A DNA stretch of 64,000 nt from Hymenobacter terrenus (GCF_000972495.1 NZ_LATM01000016.1:58794-122793); one strand, 5' to 3'. Positions 33,790-42,647 are shown, counted from the stretch's first letter. Numbers and translations are program-made. The notes: generated from the letters alone by a model not told the origin.

Positions 33790-35295
33790 ATGCCTGCAAC
33801 TAAATTGTCTTCTGACAAACCCGTTTCCGACGTCATCCTGATTGGCGCGGGCATTATGAGTGCCACGCTCGGCGTGCTGCTCAAATCCCTCGACCCTAAC
33901 CTCACCATTTCGGGTTACGAGCGCCTCGACGCTGTGGCCGCCGAAAGCTCCGATGCCTGGAACAACGCCGGCACCGGCCACTCGGCCTTCTGCGAGCTGA
34001 ACTACACGCCCGAGCGCCCGGACGGCTCCATTGACATCTCAAAAGCCGAGAAAATTGCCGAGCAGTTCGAGCTGAGCAAGCAATTCTGGGCCTCGCTGGT
34101 GCAGGAAGGCCCGCTGCCCGACCCCAAGTCGTTCATTCGCACCATCCCGCACATGAGCTTCGTGTGGGGCGCGGCCAACGTCGAATACCTGCGCAAGCGC
34201 TATAATGCCCTGCTGCACTCGCCCCTATTTAAGGGCATGGAATTCAGCGACGACCCCGCCCAGATTGCCGCCTGGATTCCGCTGGTGATGGACGGCCGCG
34301 ACCCCGCCACGCCCGTGGCCGCCACCCGCATGGCCGTGGGTACCGACGTGAACTTTGGCACCCTCACCCGCAGCCTGTTCAACCACCTGAAAGGCCTGCC
34401 CGGCGTCGACTTTCACCTGGGCCACGAAATAGAAGACTTTCGGCGCAAAGCCGACGGCATCTGGCGCCTCAAAATCCGCAACCTCGCCTCGGGCGAAAGC
34501 AGCATCGTGCGCGGCCGCTTTGTGTTCATCGGGGCCGGGGGCGGTTCGCTGCCGCTGCTCGAAAAGTCGGGCATTCCCGAGGCCAACGGCTTCGGCGGCT
34601 TCCCCGTGAGCGGGCAGTGGCTGAAGTGCCGCAACCCAGCCATCATTGCCCGGCACGAGGCCAAAGTGTACGGCAAACCCGCCGTGGGCTCGCCGCCCAT
34701 GTCGATGCCCCACCTCGATTCGCGCCACATAAACGGGCAGAAAGAGCTGCTGTTTGGGCCCTACGCGGGCTTCAGCACCAAGTTTTTGAAGAAGGGCTCT
34801 TACACCGATTTGTTCCGCTCGATTGAACTGGGCAACATCCGGCCGCTGCTCTATGCCGGGGCGCGCAACCTGGGCCTCACCCGCTACCTCATCGGCCAGG
34901 TCCTGCAATCGCCGGAAGACCGCACCGCCGCCCTGCGCGAATATTATCCCGCCGCCGACCCCGCCGACTGGCAGTTGGAAGTGGCTGGCCAGCGCGTCCA
35001 GGTCATCAAAAAAGATAAGAAAGAAGGCGGAGTGCTCGAATTCGGTACCGAGATGGTGACTGCCGCCGACGGCTCCATTGCCGCGTTGCTGGGTGCCTCG
35101 CCGGGCGCCAGCACAGCCGTAGCCATCATGCTGGATTTGGTGCAGAAGTGCTTCCCCGACCGCGCCGCCACGTCCGAGTGGCAGGCCCGGTTCCGGCAGC
35201 TGGTGCCCTCCTTCGGCCAGCACCTGGCCGACAGCCCCGGTCTGACTGCGGCTGTGCGTGAGCATAGCCGCGGCGTGTTGCAGTTGGATGCCTGA
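33790..35295 (+). CDS. mqo: malate:quinone oxidoreductase
   Basis: 501 aa from the ATG at 33790 (earlier in-frame codons are not family-like). FAD-binding DVILIGAGIMSATLGVLLKSLDP at 14-36, then ERLDAVAAESSDAWNNAGTGHSAFCELNYTPE, WIPLVMDGRDP, GGGSLPLLEKSGIPEANGFGGFPVSGQWL and GKPAVGSPPMSMPHLDSR, all MQO signatures. Ends with GASPGASTAVAIMLDLVQKCFP. It is a membrane-associated flavoprotein that oxidises malate to oxaloacetate and passes electrons to the quinone pool, replacing or backing up NAD-malate dehydrogenase in the TCA cycle. Confidence 0.95.
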   Translation: MPATKLSSDKPVSDVILIGAGIMSATLGVLLKSLDPNLTISGYERLDAVAAESSDAWNNAGTGHSAFCELNYTPERPDGSIDISKAEKIAEQFELSKQFWASLVQEGPLPDPKSFIRTIPHMSFVWGAANVEYLRKRYNALLHSPLFKGMEFSDDPAQIAAWIPLVMDGRDPATPVAATRMAVGTDVNFGTLTRSLFNHLKGLPGVDFHLGHEIEDFRRKADGIWRLKIRNLASGESSIVRGRFVFIGAGGGSLPLLEKSGIPEANGFGGFPVSGQWLKCRNPAIIARHEAKVYGKPAVGSPPMSMPHLDSRHINGQKELLFGPYAGFSTKFLKKGSYTDLFRSIELGNIRPLLYAGARNLGLTRYLIGQVLQSPEDRTAALREYYPAADPADWQLEVAGQRVQVIKKDKKEGGVLEFGTEMVTAADGSIAALLGASPGASTAVAIMLDLVQKCFPDRAATSEWQARFRQLVPSFGQHLADSPGLTAAVREHSRGVLQLDA

Positions 35296-35314
35296 GGACC
35301 AGTTCTGCTGAGTT

Positions 35315-35362
35315 AAAAAAGACCGTCATGCCTGCTTCTAGCTCCGCATGACGGTCTTTTTT
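35315..35362. terminator. terminator of mqo, 17-bp perfect stem
   Basis: aaaaaagaccgtcatgc / gcatgacggtctttttt around a 14-base loop. Its inner half is the gtcatgc/gcatgac palindrome shared with the other elements of the window. Confidence 0.85.
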
Positions 35363-35687
35363 ATACCCATGCTTTTTGCCCACGACAGTTTCGCATGTTG
35401 GTTGCTAGCCAACTTCTCCCAAACAACTAACCCAATCGCGCCATAATACCAAATGCAATAAAAGATGTACAAGGAGCAAATCATTGCTGATTTGCTAGCA
35501 AAACAATAATTCTTCATTGCTCGTATTTCCGGCATGTTAGTTTAGTAATAAAACCTGACACTACTTATCCATTTCTGGCTCTGCTGGCTAACTAGTCTTT
35601 CTCTCACCTGAACCCCTCTCCGATTTGGCTAAATATACCCATTCCTAGATTATACTTCTCACCTTTCCAACCCACCAAATTCCACCC
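35363..35687. other. AT-rich intergenic region, no gene seen
   Basis: 325 bp, clearly more AT-rich than average, between the mqo terminator and the esterase. No ORF or strong hairpin. It probably contains the esterase promoter. Confidence 0.5.
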
Positions 35688-37253
35688 ATGAAGTCACTGA
35701 TTTCTACCCTCAGCTTATTGCTTGGCAGCACCGCCAGCCTGCTGGCACAATCGCTACCCGACCGCTACCGCAGCGACATTGCCACCGCCGTAACCGTCAC
35801 CCCCGGCGTGGTGTTTAGCACCAACATTCCGCAGGTAAGCACCACCAACCTGGCGGGTGTCCGCTTTGCCAATGAGCAGACTTACGGCAACGTCCGCGTG
35901 ACGTTGAAGATGGACATCTACCAGCCCCAGGGCGACACGCTCTCGAAACGCCCCGTCATTATCTTCTGCTTCGGCGGCGGATTTGTGGGTGGCAGCCGCG
36001 ATGCCGCCGATATGGTGGCCCTGGCGCAGTCTTTTGCCAAACGCGGCTACGTCACAGCCAGCATCGACTACCGCCTAGGCATGAATCTCTCGGACCCGGA
36101 GAAGGCCAAGCGCGCCGTATACCGCGCCTTGCAAGACGGCCGGGCCGCCGTGCGCTTCTTCCGCAACAATGCCCGCACCTACGGCGTCGACCCCAACCAA
36201 GTGTACATTTCCGGCCATAGCGCCGGCGCCTTCGTGGCCTGCAACAACGCCTACGTCGACCAGGAATCTGAGCGGCCCGCTTCTACCTTCGGAGTCAACG
36301 GCCTGGCCGACCTGGGCACCCTGGATGGAATCGGCGACAACCAAACCGACACCGCCGGCAATCCGGTGAGCGGGAAAGCCAATGCCGTGCTGAGCTTCGC
36401 CGGCGCGCTGGGCAGCGTGAATGACATTGAAGGCCCCAACGACGTGCCGGTGGCATTATTCCACAGCGTGAACGACCCAATCGTACCTTATTACCAAGGT
36501 CAGCCCTTCTCGTTCCTGAACTTCGTACCTGGCATTAACCTACCGGTCGTGTACGGCGGCGACCCTATCAACGCCCGTGCTAACGCCGTGGGGGCCCCGC
36601 ACGCCCTTTACACGTATTACCTCCGCGGCCACGACGTTCACTACAACCGCCTGACCCTCCCGGCTTACCTGTATTCCGATATCGTGCCGCAGGGCAGTGG
36701 GTTTTTATATGATTTTCGCCTGAAACCGGGCGCGGCTATCCTTACTGGCCCCGCTACTGTGTGCGCCAGCACCCTCGCCCAAACGTACAGCATCGGCGCG
36801 GGCTTTGGCTACTGCGACTGGCAGGTGGCAGGCGGCACCATCACGGCTCGCGATGCCGCTACCAACAGCGTGACCGTAGCTTGGAGCGAAACGGCCGTTA
36901 TCCGCCGCCTCACCGCCACCCCCTACAGCCGCCAGCTGGCCCGGGGCGCAGCGGTGGGCCTCACGGTGAACCTCACCGACTGCCCAACCCTGCTGACCAA
37001 TGCTAACGCGTTCAGCACCTACCCCAACCCAACCAGCGGCACCCTGCAAGTGCAGCTGACAGAGAGCCTTACCGGCCCGGCCACCATACGCCTGCTGGAC
37101 AAGCTCGGCACCGTACGGACCAGCACCGAGCTGCCCGATGCCAGCGCGGCTTCCACGCAAACCCTGGACTTGAGTGCTCTGCCCGCTGGCGTATACTACG
37201 TGCAGTTAACCACCGCGCAGAAAGTAATAACGCAACGCGTACAGAAGGAGTAA
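35688..37253 (+). CDS. secreted alpha/beta-hydrolase esterase with T9SS sorting domain
   Basis: 521 aa with signal peptide MKSLISTLSLLLGSTASLLAQ. The esterase/lipase domain spans about 30-345: oxyanion FCFGGGFVGGSR, nucleophile elbow ISGHSAGAF, the acid in VPVALFHSVNDPIVPY and His in YYLRGHDVHYNR. After an Ig-like linker (350-435), the last 80 residues are a type IX secretion C-terminal sorting domain: FSTYPNPTSGTLQVQL, LLDKLGTVRTSTEL, TLDLSALPAGVYYVQLTT and KVITQRVQKE. The protein is therefore expected on the cell surface or outside, acting on carbohydrate esters or lipids. Confidence 0.9.
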   Translation: MKSLISTLSLLLGSTASLLAQSLPDRYRSDIATAVTVTPGVVFSTNIPQVSTTNLAGVRFANEQTYGNVRVTLKMDIYQPQGDTLSKRPVIIFCFGGGFVGGSRDAADMVALAQSFAKRGYVTASIDYRLGMNLSDPEKAKRAVYRALQDGRAAVRFFRNNARTYGVDPNQVYISGHSAGAFVACNNAYVDQESERPASTFGVNGLADLGTLDGIGDNQTDTAGNPVSGKANAVLSFAGALGSVNDIEGPNDVPVALFHSVNDPIVPYYQGQPFSFLNFVPGINLPVVYGGDPINARANAVGAPHALYTYYLRGHDVHYNRLTLPAYLYSDIVPQGSGFLYDFRLKPGAAILTGPATVCASTLAQTYSIGAGFGYCDWQVAGGTITARDAATNSVTVAWSETAVIRRLTATPYSRQLARGAAVGLTVNLTDCPTLLTNANAFSTYPNPTSGTLQVQLTESLTGPATIRLLDKLGTVRTSTELPDASAASTQTLDLSALPAGVYYVQLTTAQKVITQRVQKE

Positions 37254-37272
37254 TTAGCTGTTCTGCTGACCT

Positions 37273-37309
37273 AAAAGGCGGCCGATGCGACTTGCATCGG
37301 CCGCCTTTT
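37273..37309 (+). terminator. rho-independent terminator
   Basis: A perfect 16-bp stem (aaaaggcggccgatgc / gcatcggccgcctttt) with a 5-base loop, followed by T. Confidence 0.95.
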
Positions 37310-37394
37310 TGCTTTATCCAGTGGCTGAACGGAGCACGACCTTTTACGCAAACAACTCCTCAGAGTCGTTTCGAGGTCTGTGTACCGCCCCGCT

Positions 37395-37421
37395 GTAGCG
37401 CGGACTAAAAGTCCGCGCTAC
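37395..37421. repeat. gtagcgcggact/agtccgcgctac palindrome
   Basis: Two perfect 12-base arms around aaa. Similar tagcgcgaac... palindromes are at about 38771-38850. Confidence 0.7.
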
Positions 37422-37552
37422 GGTACTCTAGGGATGACCGCCTACTTAAAAACAATTTGTGCTGAAGGTCAAAAGCTTATCAAGGCCAATACTATTTAGT
37501 TGTACACAATTAAAACTTAGGCAATCGTTCTGAGTTTATCACCTCGAAAATC

Positions 37553-38002
37553 ATGAAAGAACTTCCCGAATCTGCGCTAAACCCTTTGCTCAAGCTGGAC
37601 AACCAGCTGTGCTTTTCAGTCTATGCCCTTTCGCGGCTCATTACCAAGGCCTACCAGCCCCTACTCGAAAGCCTCGACGTAACGTACCCGCAGTACCTGG
37701 TGCTGCTGCTACTGTGGGAGCACGACGCGCTGACAGTAAAGCAACTGGGCGAGAAGCTGCTCTTGGACTCAGGCACGCTCACGCCCCTGCTCAAGCGCAT
37801 GGAGCAGCGCCAGTGGCTCAGCCGCCGCCGCGACCTGCGCGACGAACGGTCGGTGGTGGTGGAGTTGCAGCCCGCCGCTCGGGCCCTGCAACTCAAAGCC
37901 CACGAGATACCCGTGCAACTCGCGGAGAAGATGCAAATGACCATTCCCGAAATAGACGCTTTGCGCACCCAGCTGCGCCAGCTCATCACCCTACTTGCCT
38001 GA
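37553..38002 (+). CDS. ohrR: MarR-family organic peroxide sensor OhrR
   Basis: 149 aa. The N-terminus LLKLDNQLCFSVYALSRL carries the peroxide-sensing cysteine of OhrR at Cys20, and the winged-helix DNA-binding part (YPQYLVLLLLWEHDALTVKQLGEKLLLDSGTLTPLLKRMEQRQWLSRRRDLRDERSV) is a textbook MarR domain. Oxidation of Cys20 by organic hydroperoxide releases it from DNA. It starts 52 bp upstream of ohr in the same direction, so it most likely represses its own operon with ohr. Confidence 0.95.
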   Translation: MKELPESALNPLLKLDNQLCFSVYALSRLITKAYQPLLESLDVTYPQYLVLLLLWEHDALTVKQLGEKLLLDSGTLTPLLKRMEQRQWLSRRRDLRDERSVVVELQPAARALQLKAHEIPVQLAEKMQMTIPEIDALRTQLRQLITLLA

Positions 38003-38054
38003 CGCCGGCTTGGCGTTTCTTACTTTTTCTCAACCCTCCATTACCCTAAACTCC

Positions 38055-38486
38055 ATGAGCATTGAACGCTTGTATACCGCCAAAGCCACCACTACCGGCG
38101 GGCGCGACGGCCGCACCATCTCTTCCGACCACGTTATCGACCTGCCCCTGAGCACGCCCAAGGAGATGGGCGGCCCCGGCAAACCCAACACTACCAACCC
38201 CGAGCAGCTTTTCGCCGCCGGCTATTCCGCCTGCTTCGACGGCGCCCTGAACCTGGTGGCACGCCTGGCCAAAACCCCCATCACCGGCAGCACCGTGGAG
38301 GCCGATGTGAGCTTCGGCAAAGACGGCGAGAACTACGGCATCGAGGTCGACCTGCGGGTGAACATTCCCAATATAGACCAGAAACAAGCCGAAGAGCTAG
38401 TGGCTAAAGCTCACCAGGTGTGCCCCTACTCCCGCGCTACCCGCGGCAACATTGAGGTGAACCTGAGCACGACGACCAATAGCTAG
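38055..38486 (+). CDS. ohr: organic hydroperoxide resistance peroxidase Ohr
   Basis: 143 aa from the ATG at 38055 (20 upstream in-frame codons overlap the end of ohrR and are discarded). Both redox cysteines of the Ohr/OsmC family are present: Cys60 in AAGYSACFDGAL and Cys123 in AHQVCPYSRATRGN; the catalytic Arg20 (GRDGR) and Glu50 (NPEQLF) are there too. It reduces organic hydroperoxides with lipoyl-linked electrons. It pairs with ohrR. Confidence 0.95.
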   Translation: MSIERLYTAKATTTGGRDGRTISSDHVIDLPLSTPKEMGGPGKPNTTNPEQLFAAGYSACFDGALNLVARLAKTPITGSTVEADVSFGKDGENYGIEVDLRVNIPNIDQKQAEELVAKAHQVCPYSRATRGNIEVNLSTTTNS

Positions 38487-38524
38487 CATCTGGCAGTCCA
38501 TGGTTATTGAATGACCGCAAAGAA

Positions 38525-38551
38525 AAAGCCCGCCTGAATCAGGTGGGCTTT
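38525..38551 (+). terminator. terminator of ohr
   Basis: An 11-bp stem with one G-T pair (aaagcccgcct / aggtgggcttt), followed by a T-run. Confidence 0.9.
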
Positions 38552-38624
38552 TTCTTTGTGACAGAAGCTTTCAAAGCCGCCCGGTTTATACTGAAGCTGT
38601 TTGAGTTCGTTGAAAATCCTGTTG

Positions 38625-38661
38625 AAACGGTCATGCTTCGGCAAGCTAAGCATGACCGTTT
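38625..38661. repeat. short gtcatgct hairpin, 14-bp perfect stem
   Basis: aaacggtcatgctt / aagcatgaccgttt around a 9-base loop, then tttatt. A short relative of the long gtcatgctgagc elements; it may also stop transcription. Confidence 0.7.
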
Positions 38662-38770
38662 TTATTAATTCAAACACCTTCTTAGGAAGTCAGGGAAATT
38701 ATCGAGCCTGTCATGGCCGCCTCAATCGAATTGCTAGCGCACGCAGTTTCGGCATCCGTGTACAGCGAGC

Positions 38771-38877
38771 CGTAGCGCGAACTTTGTGGTTCGCGTGCCA
38801 GAACGAAGCCCGACCGACGCGGGGACGCGGACTACAAAGTTCGCCCTACAGTACACCGACTCCGAAACCGCTCTAAA
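38771..38877. repeat. inverted gtagcgcgaac repeat followed by a dispersed motif
   Basis: cgcgaac-tttgt-ggttcgcg near 38777 and an inverted partial copy (gactacaaagttcgccctac) at 38830-38849. The next bases, gtacaccgactccgaaaccg at 38850-38869 and on to gctctaaa, are repeated with three changes at 44494-44520 in another gene gap. Confidence 0.6.
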
Positions 38878-38884
38878 CAGCTCA

Positions 38885-39625
38885 CTAGCTCCGGTTATTC
38901 ATTAGCCGGAACTGCTCGTCCAGCTCGGCGCGAGAGGCCAGGCGGGACTTTTCCGACGTGCCGTAGCCAACCTCCTGCTCACCAGCCGCCAGACGGGCCA
39001 TAACGGAATCGGCGAAGGCATCGACGGGCACGCCGAAGGTGTGCAGGCCAGGGCCGCCAAGGTCGGTATCCACGGCTGGAGGCACGATTTCGAGCACCGA
39101 GATACCAGTGGGCGCAAGCTGGTGGCGCAGCGAAAGCGTGAACGAGTGCAACGCCGCCTTGGTGGCGCTATAGATGGGCACAAAGGCCGCTGGCGCAAAC
39201 GACAAGCCCGATGTAACGTTGATAATGGCTGCCAGGGGCTGCTCCCGTAAGTGCGGGATGAGCAGCGTGGCTAAGTGAATCGGCGCCTCCACATTGATGA
39301 CAATTTCCTGCCGACGGGTTTCCCAATCGGTAGCATCATCGGCCAGCTGGACGCGGTTTTGGATGCCGGCGTTGTTGACCAGCACGTTCAGGCGGGGAAA
39401 TTTCGTGGTGGCCCAACGTACCAGCTCCATGCGTTCAGCGGCATTGGCCACGTCGCATACGTACGTATGCAGGCTCGGGTGCCGCTGCTGCGCTTCGGCC
39501 AGCTTATCGGCACGCCGGCCGCAGATGATGACTTCGCTGCCGGCCTGCAGGAAACGCACGGCCAGCGCCAGGCCGATGCCGGAGGCGCCGCCGGTAAGGA
39601 GAACGGTGTTGTTGGATAGATTCAT
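38885..39625 (-). CDS. short-chain dehydrogenase (DltE-like)
   Basis: 246 aa, cytosolic. NAD(P)-binding TGGASGIGLALAVRFL near 11-26, NNAGIQN at about 84-90, INVTSG with the catalytic Ser, and the active pair YSATK (Tyr-x3-Lys) at about 151-155, then IVPPAVDTDLGG. The closest named branch is the DltE-type oxidoreductase. The substrate is not predictable. Its start is 127 bp from the divergent acetyltransferase gene. Confidence 0.85.
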   Translation of the reverse strand: MNLSNNTVLLTGGASGIGLALAVRFLQAGSEVIICGRRADKLAEAQQRHPSLHTYVCDVANAAERMELVRWATTKFPRLNVLVNNAGIQNRVQLADDATDWETRRQEIVINVEAPIHLATLLIPHLREQPLAAIINVTSGLSFAPAAFVPIYSATKAALHSFTLSLRHQLAPTGISVLEIVPPAVDTDLGGPGLHTFGVPVDAFADSVMARLAAGEQEVGYGTSEKSRLASRAELDEQFRLMNNRS

Positions 39626-39752
39626 GAAAGGGCCTTTTTAGGAAAGTAGGCCGCTAACAACCATTCCGCCCGGATGGTTGACCGAGGTGTTGCCGGCGTC
39701 CGCTACCTTGCGGGCTTATTACTGGCCTTCTTTCCCGCGTCTGCGCGCTTTT

Positions 39753-40307
39753 ATGATTAAACTAGAACCTTTCACTGCCGACGACTTCACACAACTGATG
39801 GAATGGGTCAACGACGAGCGGCTGATGAAAGAATGGAGCGGGTCCATGTTTTCGTTTCCGCTGAGCGAGGCCGGACTGGCCTGGTACGTAGAAGGCTCCA
39901 ACAACGTAGACGACCCCAACGTATTTATTTATAAGGCTGTCGACACCAAAACCGGCATCACGGTGGGGCACATTTCCCTGGGCGGCATCAGCCAACGCGA
40001 CCGGGCTGGGCGCATCACCCGCGTGCTGGTAGGCAACACAACCGAGCGGCGCCGCGGCATCTGCCAGAGCATGGTGAAAGCCCTGCTGCGCATCGGCTTC
40101 GAAGACCTCCAACTGCACCGCATCAGCCTGGGGGTGTACGACTTCAACCATGCGGCCATCAACTGCTACCTGAAATGCGGCTTCCGGCAGGAAGGCGTGC
40201 TGCGCGACGTGGTACGGCATGGCGACGGCTACTGGACCCTCATCGAAATGGGTATTCTGGAAGACGAGTGGCGGGCTTCGTACTCGAAAGGCAGCACCGC
40301 AGGCTGA
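39753..40307 (+). CDS. GNAT acetyltransferase (RimJ/RimL type)
   Basis: 184 aa from the ATG at 39753. FTADDFTQLMEWVNDERLMKEW starts the fold, ITRVLVGNTTERRRGICQSMVKALL is the acetyl-CoA site (R-x-x-G region) and LQLHRISLGVYDFNHAAINCYLKCGFRQEGVLRD the C-terminal half, typical of N-acetyltransferases acting on protein N-termini or small amines. A second, frameshifted copy of the same gene type lies at 46778-47330. Confidence 0.85.
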   Translation: MIKLEPFTADDFTQLMEWVNDERLMKEWSGSMFSFPLSEAGLAWYVEGSNNVDDPNVFIYKAVDTKTGITVGHISLGGISQRDRAGRITRVLVGNTTERRRGICQSMVKALLRIGFEDLQLHRISLGVYDFNHAAINCYLKCGFRQEGVLRDVVRHGDGYWTLIEMGILEDEWRASYSKGSTAG

Positions 40308-40680
40308 GTCTTTTAGTCGGCCGGGAAGCGGGCAGAGAGAAATGCCCGACCCCGCCATAACGAAACATATCGGCCGGGCCTGCGCATCTGGCGTCCACGG
40401 AGCCGAACCGGAGGTCGCCGTAGGCGAGCATCTGGCGTGAAGTAGTAAATTAGTTTTTAGTCGCCAGCCCGGCGGCGATGGGCTCGGGAGCGTGTTGTGG
40501 AAGGCTAGCGTGAGGGCCCGCTTGCGGGAGGCAGGTGGGCAGCGGCACGGGGCGGATACCGCGCTCTACCTGTGAGGTCATCGTTCGGCTCAGCCCAGGC
40601 AGTAGCCCACCTCAAGCTGACTCAAGTTGAAATGAGCCTGTAGGCACGGGAGCAAGCGGGTGCTTGCTAAAGGTGGCATA

Positions 40681-40770
40681 TTGCTTTCGCTTTTTAGCCT
40701 GCTTCAAAAAGCGAAAGCAATTGTATGAGCCGTTTTGCTTTCGCTTTTTGAAGCAGGCTAAAAAACGAGA
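40681..40770. repeat. 40-bp inverted repeat whose arms are themselves hairpins
   Basis: Arm 1 (40681-40720) begins ttgctttcgctttttagcct and arm 2 (about 40735-40774) begins ttgctttcgctttttgaagc. Arm 2 is the reverse complement of arm 1 apart from two bases near its end. Each arm also folds alone, because it starts with ttgctttcgcttttt and ends with the inverse aaaaagcgaaagcaa. The loop is only about 14 bases. Confidence 0.85.
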
Positions 40771-40827
40771 GCAACCCTGCAAAAGAAAGGCCTCGTTTTC
40801 AGCGAGGCCTTTCTTTTGCAGGGTTGC
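40771..40827. terminator. perfect 25-bp hairpin
   Basis: Two perfect 25-base arms (first half gcaaccctgcaaaagaaagg, then cctcg) around ttttcag. It overlaps the end of the preceding 40-bp repeat. Terminator-like in shape but far longer than needed. Confidence 0.7.
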
Positions 40828-40878
40828 GGACGCCAGATGAGCCGGACTCTTTGCAACAGAGCCTTCTGCTACTTCACG

Positions 40879-41673
40879 CTACGCGTAGGCCGGCAAGGGT
40901 GCGGGCAAACGGATACCGAAATACGTTGCCAGCGCCTGCTCGTATGCTTCGGCATCGGGCAGGGTGGTGGCGGTGATGGTGCCATCGGGCCGCCGGATTT
41001 TTAACTCCTGGTCGACTAAGCTGACCCGAAAATCAGGCGCCGCCAGTGTGCAGATGCGCTGTTTGCGAAAAGGCGAGTCCGGGGATTGGGAATAAAAGAA
41101 ATTCATCATCTGGAAGTCGCTGGGCTGGGCCTCGTCGAGCGTGAACGTATAGAGGCTTTGCCATTCGCCCTGCATGTGCAACTGGAGGTGGTAGTTGTGC
41201 TGAGACGCGGCTTGCAGACGGTAGCGGTCGAAGAATTGGTCATGCTCCGGGCCCACGGCCAAGGGGATGGGCTCGATGAGGCCATTGGTCCCAAAACCGA
41301 GGTCGACCAGCCACGGCTGCCCGGCTACTTCTACCAACAGCAGCTGGTGGGCCCGGGGCCGCAGCGGGGGGCCGGCAATCAGGTTGCGGCCCACCAGGCA
41401 GGTCACGGGGAAGCCCAGCTCCAGCAGCACCAGCCGAAACAGACCATTAAGCTCGTAGCAGTAGCCCCCACGCCGCTCGTAGATGAGTTTCTGCACCAGG
41501 CTGGCCGGGTCCAGGCCAATGGGATGGCTAAGGTGAATATTGAGGTTTTCGAAAGGGATGCTAAGCGCCTGCGCCCGGTGCAACCCAACCAGCGTTTCGA
41601 GGGAATGCGTCAGCGGGCCGTGGTAACCCACCCGGGCAGTATAAGCAGCAAGGTCGATGGCGGAATCGGACAT
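40879..41673 (-). CDS. nat: arylamine N-acetyltransferase
   Basis: 264 aa, cytosolic. The family's catalytic triad is complete: Cys72 in YERRGGYCYELNGLF, His109 in RPRAHQLLLV and Asp124 in WLVDLGFGTNG. SIPFENLNIHL near the N-terminus is the standard start of the NAT fold. The enzyme transfers acetyl from acetyl-CoA to aromatic amines and hydrazines. It is followed by the hairpin region and preceded by a second minus-strand gene. Confidence 0.95.
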   Translation of the reverse strand: MSDSAIDLAAYTARVGYHGPLTHSLETLVGLHRAQALSIPFENLNIHLSHPIGLDPASLVQKLIYERRGGYCYELNGLFRLVLLELGFPVTCLVGRNLIAGPPLRPRAHQLLLVEVAGQPWLVDLGFGTNGLIEPIPLAVGPEHDQFFDRYRLQAASQHNYHLQLHMQGEWQSLYTFTLDEAQPSDFQMMNFFYSQSPDSPFRKQRICTLAAPDFRVSLVDQELKIRRPDGTITATTLPDAEAYEQALATYFGIRLPAPLPAYA

Positions 41674-41777
41674 GAGAGGATATCGGGGAAAGCACAGGTG
41701 ATTTGAAAGTCAGCGGCATTTCAGGGTCGGCGTACCGTAGCGCGAAATGGCGCTCTAACTGCCCAAACGGCTGTAAT

Positions 41778-42647
41778 TTACGGTAGAAACTGGGTGCCGG
41801 TCAGCTGCTCGCTGAGCTTCCAGAGCTGCCGGGCGTGGTCAGACGTGTTGAAGCTGTGTTTCACTGGTTCGGCTTTTTGCTTGGCAAAGTAGCCCCCACT
41901 TATGGTTGCTACTTCGGGGGCCGAGGCCAGGTAGATGCTGGTTTCTGCGCCTTTTTCCACTGAGAGAAGTAATGGGCGGGCCAGTTGCATGAGCGAGCTC
42001 AACCAGCCGCCACTACTGGCGCCGAAGCTGCTGGCTACCGCCCCCGGATGCACGGCATTGGTCGTCACGTTGGTGATGCCGTGGGCCCGCAGGCGGCGCG
42101 CCAGCTCCTGCGTGAACATGATATTGAAAAGCTTGGTGTTGCTGTAGATGCGAGTCGCACTGTAATGCCCTTCCGACTGAATATCCGCCAGATTGGGCTT
42201 GGCAAATTTGTAACCTATGGACGCCAAGTTGACCACCCGGGCGGCGGGGCTGGCCCTGAGCTTATCGAAAAGGAGCGCCGTAAGCAAGAACGGACCGAGG
42301 TGGTTGGTGGCCAGGCCCAACTCGTAGCCATCGGCGGACACCTGACGCTGGGCGCCAAAAATCACCCCGGCATTGTTGACCAGCACGTCAAGCCGGGGGT
42401 AGCGGGCATTAAACTCGGCGGCTACGCGGCGCACCTGGCTTTGGTCGGCGAGGTCGGCCAGCAATACGTCGACCCGGTCGTGACCGGCTGCGGCTTCTAT
42501 TTCGCGCTGGGTAGCGTCGGCCTTTTCAGCGTTGCGGGCCAGAATTATTACCTGGGCCCCCATTCTGGCCAGTGCGGTGGCCGTTACTTTGCCAATGCCA
42601 GACGTGGCACCGGTAACGAGGATAATCTGATTCTGAAGGTTGGGCAT
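41778..42647 (-). CDS. short-chain dehydrogenase (retinol-dehydrogenase-like)
   Basis: 289 aa. NAD(P)-binding VTGATSGIGKVTATALARMGAQV, LDVLVNNAGVIFG, RVVNLASIGYK (catalytic Ser) and the Tyr-x3-Lys pair in IYSNTKLFN, then TNAVHPGAVASSFG. This pattern is that of bacterial relatives of retinol dehydrogenases/WW-domain oxidoreductases. Substrate unknown. Divergent from the nicotinamidase gene, 90 bp away. Confidence 0.85.
   Translation of the reverse strand: MPNLQNQIILVTGATSGIGKVTATALARMGAQVIILARNAEKADATQREIEAAAGHDRVDVLLADLADQSQVRRVAAEFNARYPRLDVLVNNAGVIFGAQRQVSADGYELGLATNHLGPFLLTALLFDKLRASPAARVVNLASIGYKFAKPNLADIQSEGHYSATRIYSNTKLFNIMFTQELARRLRAHGITNVTTNAVHPGAVASSFGASSGGWLSSLMQLARPLLLSVEKGAETSIYLASAPEVATISGGYFAKQKAEPVKHSFNTSDHARQLWKLSEQLTGTQFLP

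Larger units (their letters stand above)
40385..40840. other. gene-free stretch with terminal inverted repeat and possible structured RNA
   Basis: The gap from 40308 to 40878 has no credible gene. catctggcgtcc at 40385-40396 is the exact inverse of ggacgccagatg at 40827-40838; gcgtgaagtag at about 40435-40445 is the inverse of ctacttcacgc at 40868-40878. Between 40490 and 40680 the sequence (for example ggaaggctagcgtgagggcc, ggataccgcgctctacc, tgtaggcacgggagcaagcg, aaggtggcata) reads like a folded RNA, somewhat reminiscent of group II intron domain I, but I cannot identify domain V or any reverse transcriptase. Long hairpins follow from 40681. Confidence 0.5.

Noticed and set aside
34225..35265. 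346-codon open frame opposite mqo
   Set aside because: Antisense shadow; the + strand has unmistakable MQO motifs throughout.
38601..38876. 91-codon + strand frame after ohr
   Set aside because: It runs through hairpins and dispersed repeats and has no protein features.
40385..40840. Retron msr-msd locus
   Set aside because: The hairpins look suitable, but no reverse transcriptase gene is in reach and the a1/a2 layout cannot be shown.
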